From NCBI RefSeq assembly GCF_021018895.1, contig NC_079374.1:2145212-2209211 (forward strand): a DNA stretch of 64,000 bases. The letters run 5' to 3'. The notes under the pieces are model-generated. The model saw nothing but the letters and a program-made list of their open reading frames with translations. It made no database searches and was not told where the DNA came from. Origin of the DNA: Seriola aureovittata. Lineage: Eukaryota; Chordata; Actinopteri; Carangiformes; Carangidae. The stretch's first letter is position 1. Each line of letters starts with the position of its first letter. A program made the position numbers and the translations under genes. Positions 53,930-64,000 of this stretch are shown here, piece by piece.

Positions 53930-54365
53930 GAACTTTCCAGCCTTTAGCTCTAACTGTGATGAAACAGTGAAGTTCACATCCTTTTGCTCCTGATGCAGTT
54001 TATTAAAGAAGGTGAACGCATGATTCACCCTGTCACTCCTGAACATCTGCAGTGAAAGTGATCCTCCGGTCTTATGGCTGCAAATGTTCCCCGTAACCAG
54101 AGATGAGCTGTGCAGATTCACGTGGCATCGATTATCAATAGAGAGCTGCAGCGTTGTGGAGACTGGCTCTGAAACATGAGGAAAGTGATGTCATTAGTTT
54201 TTATGATGCAGTTAAACACATCAATGGGATCATTTACAACCAGAACTTCTATTACTGGAAACACTATTTGTGTTGCCGCATAACGGGAACTGTGACGGTA
54301 ACATTAACCTGGCCAGGGACTGAAAATCAAAATAATAACAATAAGTCTTTTGGTTAAATCTGGTG
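53930..54365. other. Intergenic DNA, no gene seen
   Basis: No recognised features. Confidence 0.4.
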
Positions 54366-54369
54366 CATT

Positions 54370-55070
54370 TACTTCAGAATGATGTCATTAAATGTGGACT
54401 GTCCCAGAAATGTAATATATGACATATGTCCCCAAATAAAGACATGTTTCCATATGTGTTAACTGTAAGGAGATATGTTATTATCACATACATACATCCT
54501 CTGGATAAATGAAGATATGAGTTTACAACATATTTGAAATTTAAAATTTTTATATGTACATATATTAAAATATCTATAATGAATTTTTATATCATGCAAC
54601 ATGCAACAATATATTTTAACTATATTTAATTTATAGATGCAGGTTTATCAAAACAACATACATATAAAAATTCTATATGCTAATATGTTTGTACATGTAA
54701 ATACAGTATATTAAAAAAATATCTATGATGAATTTTTACATGGTATATACTATAACACTTTACAACCATAAACAATATGTTTTTAATTTATATGTGCAGG
54801 TTTATTAAAACCAACAGCTTATATATGTTTTTCTTATTAATTTCTAATTCATTTTAAACATATTTATCTTCACATTCTGGGAAAAGTGGTCTCAGACGTT
54901 TGGGATACACATATTATATATATGTAATTAAATTATGTATGTATATTTTATGTGTAATTATGTATGTAATTTATGTGTAATTATGTATATTTTATGTGTA
55001 ATTATGTATGTAATTTAACGTTTTTATTTCATATAAGGAAATTCACTATAAATACATATTACATTTGTAA
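54370..55070. repeat. AT-rich block with two tandem arrays
   Basis: Two diverged units about 147 bases apart (about 54559-54655 and 54707-54818) share 'tatattaaaa..atatctat(a/g)atgaattttta' and 'aatttata(g/t)(a/g)tgcaggttta'. Further on, 54920-55020 repeats 'ttatgtgtaattatgtatgtaa' units of 20-32 bases several times. It is strongly AT-rich and noncoding. Confidence 0.75.
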
Positions 55071-55124
55071 ATGGGAATGAATAGGAAAAGTAAGAATAAT
55101 TTGATTCATAGGAAAATAACAGTC

Positions 55125-55305
55125 CCAGTGTAGTTAGCATTAGCATGAAATGCTGTTCAGACATTCATGGTCCCCAGAGGATGAACCCCAAAGACGATGT
55201 TCAGCTGGTGTCACATGAAGTTCACATTTGTGGTTTTGGTGGAAAATCTCTACAGCTGTTGAATTTGTTTCAGACATTCATGCTCCTCCGAGGATGACTT
55301 ATAAT
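55125..55305 (+). mobile_element. 'cccagaggatga' family repeat, copy 15
   Basis: Two units: 'ttcagacattcatggtccccagaggatgaacccc' and 'ttcagacattcatgctcctccgaggatgacttataat', separated by 'cacatttgtggttttggtggaaaatctctacagctgttgaat'. Confidence 0.75.
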
Positions 55306-55309
55306 CAAA

Positions 55310-55930
55310 TATATGTTCCCGCAGTACATACAGTAATAAATATAATGTATGAGTGAATTAAGAATAAAACTAGACAAACCAGAAGTGGTGTGTTTACAGA
55401 CACTGTAACTGTTAATGTGCATATCATCCTGAATCCAGTGTAAATACAGTTCTTCACAGTAGCTTAAGGACTCAGATGTGTTGTCCGCCGGACCAGCAGG
55501 TTCAGGATCAGAGCTGAGTCGACCTCGCAGCAGAAGGATCAGCATTCCTGCAGCAGAATCCAGTTACCAGCTGGGTGGAGCTGCTGACCTCTGACCTCTG
55601 CAGAGCTCGCTGCCTGGAGAGGAGGGCGGAGGACTGGAGGTCACACAGCTCCTGGATGTAGAAGATGAAATACCAGGGTTTATCTGGTGGATCATTTAAG
55701 ACCAGCACAACTTGATGGTCACACTATATTTTAACTGTCATATTTAATATTTATAAGCTGTAAATTAACAATTAATAGATGGTTTATAACAGATCATAAC
55801 ATAAACAGATATAAGGACATTTTAAAATCTTTATTGATGCATTTGTCAGCAGTTAATCAGAACTTCTCCTGTAACTTGAACTGAATCATTTATTTGCCTA
55901 TATAATACGACACAATTGTAATCATACAAA
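55310..55930. other. Intergenic DNA with DR1 at 55585-55597
   Basis: No gene recognised. TGACCT-C-TGACCT (55585-55597) is a minus-strand DR1 with a G/C spacer. Confidence 0.35.
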
Positions 55931-55934
55931 ATAT

Positions 55935-56165
55935 GATCATCTTCCTTTATAGAGCACTTTTCAAAATCAAAGTTAAAAGTGTTTGACGGAGGCAGCGAAT
56001 GAAACAGAATCAATATAAAATAGGTTTCAAAGATAAATTATAAAAACGAGTCATTTTAACAGAAATAAAACACAAAGTCAAACCAGGAAAAACTGTGATA
56101 AAAGTAAGTTTTCAGAAGAGACTTAAAGGAGGTCACAGATTCAGCCGACCTGATTTCCTCAGGCA
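55935..56165 (+). mobile_element. 'tatagagcacttttcaaaatcaaag' retroposon-like fragment
   Basis: 'ctttatagagcacttttcaaaatcaaagttaaaagtg', 'taagttttcagaagagacttaaaggaggtcacagattcagccgacctgatttcctcaggcac' is the order of a common teleost repeat of this type. Diverged and noncoding. Confidence 0.6.
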
Positions 56166-56169
56166 CAAA

Positions 56170-56705
56170 TATTAAGAATTTATTTATCATTATGATTTTT
56201 TTCTATTTTTAATAAACGACTTTTTCTGAGATCAAGAATGAACCTTTGAGCATTCAGCAACTTTGCAGATTTGTTGATTAACAACATTTGTTCCGCTCCA
56301 AATGTATTTCCTGCTGCACATCAGAGTCGTATAAATGTCATTTCTAAGAGACGAGGTTGTGGAACCGAGGAGAGATCAAAGTGATCAATGTTGGTCCATA
56401 ATATCGATGTGCTCGTTAGAATATTAATTAAAAAAAAACAGCTACTTACTGAACTTTCACAGCACAAAAGCCTGAAACCTTTCTCCTGTTGAAATGATCC
56501 CAGACAGGAAACGTTCATTAATGTTGAACGTGCTGTAAAGTGGAGAGGAAATATTCCAGACAAGGTGAGTCTGTCTCATCAGCTCCAGCTTCATTAGACG
56601 CAGCTGCAGGATTTCACTTTTACAAGATCACATAACTTTCCATCACTAATGAGGTGTTTTTGTTTTTTGGTTAGCAATAATGAAAATGTAAGTCTGGACT
56701 CATTA
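56170..56705. other. Intergenic DNA, no gene seen
   Basis: No recognised features. Confidence 0.4.
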
Positions 56706-56709
56706 CTCA

Positions 56710-56810
56710 TCATTACTACGACCACTAGATGTCGCCTAGCAACAAAACGTAACAATAACCTGCTGCACACACGACCTGTGGGCTCGTCTTTTGCTTTCTG
56801 ATTTTAACTG
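56710..56810 (+). mobile_element. Fragment shared with the interior of 46535-47185
   Basis: 'gaccactagatgtcgcctagcaacaaaacgtaa' and 'acctgtgggctcgtcttt' match 46981-47045 closely. This shows the interior of the long form is itself dispersed. Confidence 0.65.
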
Positions 56811-56814
56811 GCGT

Positions 56815-59760
56815 AATTTCCTCTTCTTAAAAGTGGGAAGTCGACGCAGCCCAGCAAAGACTTTTTGTTTTAAAAATGTTTTTTCCGTATCAGAACTTTT
56901 TATACAGGTACGGTGCAGTTTTATTGTGTTGGTATCGAGTGTATCCTCGCCCTCTTAATATCTGAACCCATTAAAGTCTTCTTTATTCAGCTCCGGAAAC
57001 AAGGACTTCAAAACATTTTAGACTCCTCCCACTCTGTTTTTAACTTCCTCCCTCTTTTTTTTAAAAAGACTGAAAGTTTTCGTTTAATCTCTCACATTAA
57101 AGATCGTGTCTTTCTGTCCTGCTGTCTTGACTGGTTTTAAACGTGTGAAATCAGCAGAGCTTCACTGCAGAGGATATGTGTGACACATGACTTCAGTGCT
57201 GGCAGAGAGAGAGAGAGAGAGAGAAAACTCTATATGGCTCCATGAACTGAATGACCCAGTAACATCATACAGTTCATACTGCCGCTCTCCAGGCGTGAAG
57301 GTCACTCACCCATCGCTCTCTCTCCGAGGCTTCAGGGCTCAGATTGAAAAAACGTCAATGACAATCGTGTGAATGTTTCTTGCTTCCGTTTTTGCTTCAG
57401 CTGTCGGTGATGCAGTGAAACCGGTGGAGCGTTAACACACGTGTTTTTGTCAGTGACGCAGATCGGCGTGTTAAGTGTGCGAGTGTCCACACAAGGCGGA
57501 GGGGAAAATAAAAGGAGCATTAATGATGATTCACGCCTCCGTTTGGCATCTGACCTTTGGCGGTGAAGGTCAAGTGGCTGCTGTGGACTTCAGTTTCACT
57601 GTGGCCTGTTTTAGAGCCGTTCATCTCCACCAATCACAATTAACTATGTCATCAGCTGCACGCTGGTTGCCGTGCAGAGGATGTTTGCGTTTCAGCGTCG
57701 CCCACCAGCAGTGACAGGAATCTGTTTTATTCAATTCAAAATACTGAGTGAAAATGCATGGATGTTTTTTTTTCTTTCTTCTGGCATAAACAGTGATTGT
57801 CTCAGTCAGGGTTGGAGATGGAGGGATTACATATCCGTTAACCTGATGTTTGAAACGGGGATGAAAGCTTTGAGAAGCAGAGACAAATATCTGCACAAAA
57901 AATAAAAGTTGCTTAGGAGTAATGATGGGGAAGTTTCCAAAATGCCTAGATTTTACAAAGCAGCTCGGTGTGAATTCGCCACAGGCTGAGGACAGAGTCA
58001 GCGTGAGCAGGAGAACAAGAAGAAACCAAACAGCTGGTAATAAAAATAAAGTGGTTTGTTATTCACACAGCGTCTGTCTGAACCACAGAGACGCCTGCTT
58101 CATTTCGTAGGTTTAACAACACGTGTGACGGATGATCTGATTTCTGGAAGACACAATGTAAATTTTAAAACTCTGAGATCAACAAACAATCAGACAAACA
58201 TCAGCTTTTGGTTTGTTCTTCTCACGCAGTCATTGGTTTTTCTATCTGAGACTCTGATGATTAAATACATTCAAGCAGCTCCTGAACTATTACAATGCTC
58301 CATTTGACTTATTTCAGACCTGAACATCGAGGAAACGGTGTCAGATGTGACATATCTGAACACAAGAGAGGCACGAACCAGGTCGAAGATAAGCAACTGT
58401 AAGGCCGAGAACACACTGGCTGCGTGGCGGCTGCAGAACGTCTCGTATCTGAATATGACAGACTATATAATAATAATAAATATTTTTTAACCATTTTAGC
58501 AGCCGCATTTGGAGACAATGACATTTTAGTAACGTTTTCTCTCAAAAATTAATTAGTAATAAAAATGCACACACAGCGTAGGCGGTGTGTTCCCGGCGTG
58601 ATGTTGAAAAGCCGAACACCACCGCACACAGAACTGGACAAACCACACGTAGAGGTTGATTCAACCAGCTTGTAGTAAATCCACCAGACAACACACTGAA
58701 CCACTGCTCAGACACCAGATCTGAAGGGAGACGACCACGCAAGTGTCACGTTACTGTGTCTCAACAAACGTGGACGGTAGCGAGCGGCTTGTAGTGTTCA
58801 CATGCAGCGACACCGAGTGAGTCCAGAGAGGGAACTGGAGGCGAGTGACCTTTGTAAAACAGAGACGTCAATTGAAGTTGATTAATTTACTGGTGCATGT
58901 CCCCTGGACGGCACACAAGTGATGTCATTGGTCAAATATATCAAACATGTTTTAAAAAGATTTAATTAGGACGGAGACTCAAGATTAGAACCTTTACACA
59001 TCACGCCGTCACAGCAGCTGATCCAGACAGAGACGACGGCGACGAACGACTCGTGCATCTGAAAATGTCACTTTCTCTCCTTATTTTCCTGGAGATTGTG
59101 TTTGTGTTTGTGAGTCTGACTTCAGCAGCAGCAGCAGACGGGGTTAACGGCGGGTTAAATGTGGCGTGCTGTGGAAGACTAAGCCTGTGTTGAGGTGAAG
59201 ACAATCTGCTCAGCAGCTGACCCGCGGCGCTGCAGGGACGGGGCGATGAGGCTTTGATGCAGGTCAACTGATCAAAGAGGTGCAGGATTTTTTTTTTCTT
59301 TTCAGATTTTTCATCTAATCACTAAACACAGAGTCGACATCATGTGACCTCACCAGGCTGATCTGGGATCTGCAGGTGACTCAAGCTATTAATAAACCTC
59401 CTCTTTACTGTGACGCTAAAGTGCAGGTCTGAGACACTAAACATCAAATCCCACATTTTGTCTGTTTTTTAAATTTTTATCCCTAGAAGGTTCTGATTAA
59501 AAAAATAACAGCACACAGCTCTAAGGAGATTATTATTTTCAAAGCCTTTTTTTCTCTAAGTACAGAAAATATGTTTTTGAATATTACACGGAGATTATCT
59601 TCATTCCCTCGCCAGCTGATGATTCTGTGACTCAATCTCTGCCAGTCAAATCTTCTTCTCCAACACCTCCATCACCACTCAGTTCTTCACGGCTACGTCC
59701 ACACTGATTAGTTTTCAGTCTAAAACAGCGTTTCAAAACTTTTCTCTAGTTTTGAAATGC
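56815..59760. other. Intergenic DNA, no gene seen
   Basis: About 2.9 kb with a GA run (57206-57222) and a poly-T run near 59288. 57500-57960 is single-copy and repeat-free. 58420-58810 ('ggctgcgtggcggctgcag', 'gagcggcttgtagtgttcacatgcagcgacacc') may be an old repeat, but I cannot confirm it. No gene recognised. Confidence 0.35.
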
Positions 59761-59764
59761 CATT

Positions 59765-60110
59765 TTTTCTCTAGTGGCACAAAAGTCTCGACAACTATTG
59801 AATAAATTACCACGAAATGTGGTTCAGACATTCATGTTCTTTTACTCTGTCCATTACTTTGGTTTATTGTTAAAAACAAATGACATTCCCATCATCCTCA
59901 GCAGTGTGGAGCGCTAATTAGTAAATGTTAGCATGCTAACCTTGTGTTTTATTGTCAAATGCATACCTCCAGTTTAAGGTTACTCACTATGAAATATGAA
60001 GGCGAGAGTCTGGTGTTGAAATGTGCCACAAACTGACTGTTAGCACTGAACCTTTCGTTTAAAGTCCTCCTTCAACATGCTAACATGCTAACATGCTAAC
60101 TCGCACTTAC
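59765..60110 (+). mobile_element. 'cccagaggatga' family repeat, copy 16
   Basis: 'tctctagtggcac', 'gtctcgacaactattgaataaattaccacgaaatgtgg', 'cagacattcatgttc', 'attactttggtttattg', 'acattcccatcatcctcagc', 'gctaattagtaaatgttagcatgctaac', and several more TAACATGC words. Confidence 0.75.
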
Positions 60111-60114
60111 TTTG

Positions 60115-60995
60115 CAAGTCTTAATCTGATCTCCTTGCATTTTAACGTATTGAACAGCTGAAGAGATTTACTACCTATAGTCCCTACACCCACCAACTAA
60201 ATATTATATAAAAAATATATTAAATATTAATATTGAAATATTATTTTTGTTCTTTTTTTTCAGTGTTGTATTGAATCTAGTAAACAATCAATAGTACCAT
60301 CAATAATCTATAAATTAAACTACTGCTCTTGATCTTTGATGTTGACTTGATGAACCTGTGAGTGTAAAAAGAGATTGTGAGTGGTGTTTCTTATTCAGTC
60401 AGCTGCACTGAGCATCAGTCATTGTCTCAGGGATTCAGCTTCAGGGATTTCAAAGAGCTTTTTGATCTCTGAGGCAGAGACGGTTCAGTCCAGGAGACAC
60501 GACACGTCCACATCCATCACCGTCTCTCGTCGCAGTTAGCAGGAAGTCTTCAAAGCTCAGCTCACTCTTATTCCCTTTACGTCCTGATTGTGTTGTTTGC
60601 TGATTGAACAGCTGTACGAATACAGAAAACTTTATGTTCTACATTTTGGGATACATACTTAATCACTTTATTGCCAAAAGTGTAAATTAAATATTAAGTT
60701 GCAGCCAGTTAGCTTAGATTATCTGGAAAGAGCGGGAAACAGTTACGCCTGGCTCTGTCCAAGAGCTACAGACTCCACCTATCAGCACCTCCGACTAAAA
60801 AGGAGAAGTTGCAAGATCAAAATTAAAAATGATCCTGTGGTTTGAGATGCAATTGTTGCACATGACGAGATAACACAAAGTCATCACGTTCTGTGTAACT
60901 GACTTTTGTGTGAGAATAATATGTGAACATGCACAGATGGAGACATTAATGACAGCAAGGTAACATGCAAAACAGTTAAAGATCAGCATGTTAAA
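60115..60995. other. Intergenic DNA, no gene seen
   Basis: No gene. AT-rich near 60195-60260. Confidence 0.4.
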
Positions 60996-60999
60996 GGAG

Positions 61000-61310
61000 T
61001 TAATTGTCAGTTTCGCTATCGCTACATAGCAAACGTTAGCATTAGCAGCTGTTTACTTTCCAGTCTAGAAGAAACGTTGAGATTTCAGCAGCAAACTTCA
61101 TTCTTTTACTCACCAACATCTGTCTCCAGATGTGGAAACAAACATCAATGTTAACTCTTGCCTCTATCATGTATTTTATTCTACTGAAGTTAGCATGCTA
61201 ACCAGCTAGCCCCAGTCGAAGCTCTTGTTAAGGCACAATCACTTCAACCTGCTCCCAGTAAGAAACCACGTTTGGCTGCAGATGAAACTTACAAATAGCC
61301 CCTTTAACAT
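61000..61310 (+). mobile_element. 'gctaacgttagcattagcagc' family repeat, copy B
   Basis: 'atcgctacatagcaaacgttagcattagcagc', 'ccagtctagaagaaacgttgag', 'ttattctactgaagttagcatgctaaccagctagcccc', 'aaacttacaaatagccccttt'. Parallel to copy A at 30985-31245. Confidence 0.7.
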
Positions 61311-61317
61311 TTTGTCA

Positions 61318-61400
61318 TGGTTTGTCATTTTGTCAGCATGTTAGCATGCTGATATTAGCATTTAGCTCAAAGCACTGTTGCATCTTTAAACACAACCCTA
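61318..61400 (+). mobile_element. 'cccagaggatga' family 3' end, copy 17
   Basis: 'gtcagcatgttagcatgctgatattagcatttagctcaaagcactgttgc' and 'ctacagagctgctagc' form the terminal part of the family, directly after the preceding repeat. Confidence 0.65.
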
Positions 61401-61404
61401 CAGA

Positions 61405-63385
61405 GCTGCTAGCTTGTTTTGTGTTGGGTCAGACGTGTCATTGCTCTGCTCATGCTGTTGTTTTATACTAATTAACTGAATGTGTATTGTGTGTGCAGTA
61501 GTGGTACTGGACTAACAGAACAGGCTCTTTGTGAGAGGAGTCTCCACACAAACAGCCCTGACAGAGACAGACAGGAAGTCCCAGTGTGACAGTGTGCAGG
61601 GCGCAGAGGCAGGTAAACTACCGTCACCTGTCCAGTTTGTGCGTCTGTGCAGCTGTGATGGATGTGTGCCCGGGCCCCCTCTCTTCCGAGGGTGACCTGG
61701 TTCTGCTGACTGAGTTCACTGGGAGTACTTGGGAGCTCCCAGGCATCATATCCAGGCATCACAATCGCTGAGGCTAATTGGATTATCTCTGTCTTTTGAA
61801 GACAGAAAAGTTCAAAGAGGAAGGTGAGCGTTCACAGACACGAGCCTGAAGGTGTGGAAATTCAAAATAAATGGCACAGCACAAAACTGTAAGATGTTTA
61901 ATCTGAAGTATGTGAGAGTCTGTGAGGTCAGGAGGTCAGAGGGGGACCGTGACCCAGCAGGTTTAAGTAGGATATCAGACTCTCTGTTATCCTGTTAACA
62001 CGATAACACGAGCACAGCAGGAACCTCCTGCAGAGACAATGAGCCGGTGAAGAAGCTCCGCCGAAGCCTATCGTGAAACGCCAACAGTTTTGTTTTGAGA
62101 GCTCTGCTCGCGTTGCATTTTATCGGTTGTAGCTGCGTCGGCCAATCAGACAAGACGCTCAGCGTGGAGTCACACATGCAACCATCCAGTCCCCTTTCGA
62201 CACCGCCGCTTGTTGCCAGGGTTGTTTGTGCCCTGCAGGGGGGAGAGGTGGAAGTAGAGCAGAAAATGTTAACGGCGAATAGACGGGGCTGTGGATCTGC
62301 CACCTGAGAACAAACATCACACACATTCCCCGGTTTATTGTAGAGGAATGATGAGAGGCTGAGAGGGTAAAGGAGTCCAACAAGAACCAGCAGGTAGATT
62401 AATAAACAACAAGAGACACAAAGAATGACAATTATTACTAATTATTATTTAATCTCACATCTACAATGCACTAATGCAACCAAAACCCCTTCTTACACAT
62501 CTGAGGATCAGTTCTGGTAGCAGAACTCTGACAGCTCAGAACACATCGAGCTTAAAGAGGCGGTACCACTACAGCATTGCTGTTGTCTTTGAAGTGGGTT
62601 TTATTTCTTTTGACTTATTGGATAGAATAAGTACATTTACAGAGATGCTCAATATGAGAGAACACAAAACTCTTGGAGCAGAGATGAGGAGCTGGCTGCA
62701 GAGGTCAGAGGTCACTCCACCTCTTCTTAACGCCACACCCACAGAGTTTTTCACTCTTTCAAACTTGTATGTTTCACACCAAACCAACGCCGACTCAGGT
62801 GACATCACTTGAGGACATTTATCAGACTCACTCTCTCCATCTGGAGACACTAAAGGCCTTAAACTACTGGTTTTAACGTGTAGTTGCTACATCTGCAACA
62901 TCTGGAAACACACACCTTGAAAACCTTAAATGCAAAATATTTTTTAAATCTTTTATCTTTAAATCTCTGCACACCTGAGCGAGTCACAGGTGCATGCTGT
63001 CACACTGCAACATACAGGAGCTGCTGGACGACATTACACCTCTGCTGAGTCATTACAGAACACATGATGAAGATGAAGATCAACATAGGTCCAAGAAAAC
63101 ACAACAACTGTTGGAATCACCTGATCACAGCTCCGGCGGACAAGCAACAAAACAAGCGATCCTGCCCAGAGAGGACGGCCAAATTAGAAATCAATAGACT
63201 GGAGGCTTGGTGACTGTTCAGTCTCTGGGTTTCTCACCTGCACTTCAGCCACCAACTAAGTTTAAAACCTAACAAAAGGTGCATTTCGCTCTCTGTGACA
63301 CAGATTCGTCCTCACTTTCTTCAGCAACTAATCACGGAGTGCTAATGAGGCTTCGGGGCCCAGTGTGACCTGCGGCCTCCACACA
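61405..63385. other. Intergenic DNA with DR2 and DR1 motifs
   Basis: No gene recognised. AGGTCA-GG-AGGTCA lies at 61925-61938 (DR2) and AGGTCA-G-AGGTCA at 62702-62714 (DR1). Frames of 60-112 codons on either strand have no domain features. Confidence 0.35.
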
Positions 63386-63390
63386 GCTGA

Positions 63391-63411
63391 GGGTGGTGGT
63401 GGTGGTGGTGG
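63391..63411 (+). repeat. (GGT)7 microsatellite
   Basis: Short GGT triplet array. Confidence 0.92.
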
Positions 63412-63414
63412 GGT

Positions 63415-64000
63415 TAGTCTGACCCCAGGTTGAGTCACGGTGTTCGGAGGAATCCTGAAGTTCCTGTAACCCAGCAGGGGTGGTTCTTAATTGGACGTGT
63501 CCCGCTGATTTCAATGCGCTGGCTACTATTCACACTTCAAAGCCTGAAGCCTGTTTCAAAGTGCGGCGGGGAGGGAGGGAAACGAGGCTCTCGCTCTGAT
63601 TAAACACAAACATAAAGATGATTCATGGAGGCAGAGGCGAACAGGTTCCCTGACAGCAGCACTGAAACACAGCATTCAAAGTTTCTGCTGAACTCACAGC
63701 AAAATAACAAGAGAATACAAAGGACTCTCCCTCTTTACATGTACTGAGTGCAGCTGTATTCACACAGTTCAGGTTCACACGCAGCTATTTTGTATATTAG
63801 CAACAGCCGATCCTTTTTGGGGGAAAGTTTAGACTGTATGCACCAACTTTTCATTTTGTCATACTTGCGAGACCAAAAGTTTCTTGAAGTTTTTAGTGGC
63901 TGCTCGACACCAGAGAAGATCTTTGACACAAGTAGTGTAAAACAATAAATGTAAAGATGGAGGAAAGACATGTAGTGACCTGAATCTAAAGGGTTTATCC
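63415..64000. other. Single-copy DNA to the window end
   Basis: No gene. 63470-63580 is repeat-free with TCF-like TTCAAAG words ('cacttcaaagcc', 'gtttcaaagtg') and 'cttaattgg', a weak regulatory candidate. Confidence 0.25.

Noticed and set aside
1..64000. Search by eye for tRNA genes, SINE heads with A/B boxes, CRISPR arrays and endogenous retroviral genes
   Set aside because: No convincing B-box/GGTTCGAATCC-type sequence, no regular spacer-repeat array and no gag/pol/env-like frames were found.

Overview
The window reads as vertebrate nuclear DNA, most likely from a percomorph teleost. I infer this from dense dinucleotide microsatellites, long poly-G/poly-C runs, the TTAGCATGCTAA-type and 'cccagaggatga'-type interspersed repeats common in spiny-rayed fish, a CpG-island promoter, and one intronless coding sequence nearly identical to a vertebrate protein. 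No prokaryotic genes, operons, CRISPR arrays, rRNA or tRNA genes were seen.

Only one gene is supported: arl4c, an ARF-like small GTPase (12940-13518, + strand, 192 codons, one exon). It has a CpG-island promoter with GC boxes (about 12340-12940), a leader with four short upstream ORFs in weak start contexts, and an about 0.8 kb 3' UTR. The 3' UTR holds a (CA)n tract and a long imperfect hairpin (13973-14078), and probably ends after the ATTAAA signal at 14296-14301. The rest, about 12 kb upstream and 50 kb downstream, is a gene desert. Mammalian ARL4C also lies in a gene-poor interval.

The desert is made of (a) at least 17 eroded copies of one 'cccagaggatga' repeat family in both orientations; (b) smaller repeat families, several with two or more copies here, so the grouping can be checked inside the window; (c) a LINE-2-type reverse transcriptase fossil (6384-6826) and a retroposon 3' tail nested inside an older repeat (44725-45425); (d) many microsatellites, including thirteen G or C runs of 11-34 bases; and (e) plain single-copy sequence, some of it with homeodomain-like motifs that could be conserved noncoding elements. 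Perfect nuclear-receptor DR1 sites and RFX X-boxes occur more often than chance would suggest. Some DR1 sites are carried by a repeat family.

I found no new multi-gene system. The observations most worth checking are the 3' UTR hairpin of arl4c, the receptor-site composite just beyond its poly(A) signal, the 39-bp near-perfect palindrome at 34245-34283, the nested retroposon, and the clustered receptor and RFX motifs. Repeat family assignments rest on remembered sequence character and on comparison between copies in this window, not on a database search.
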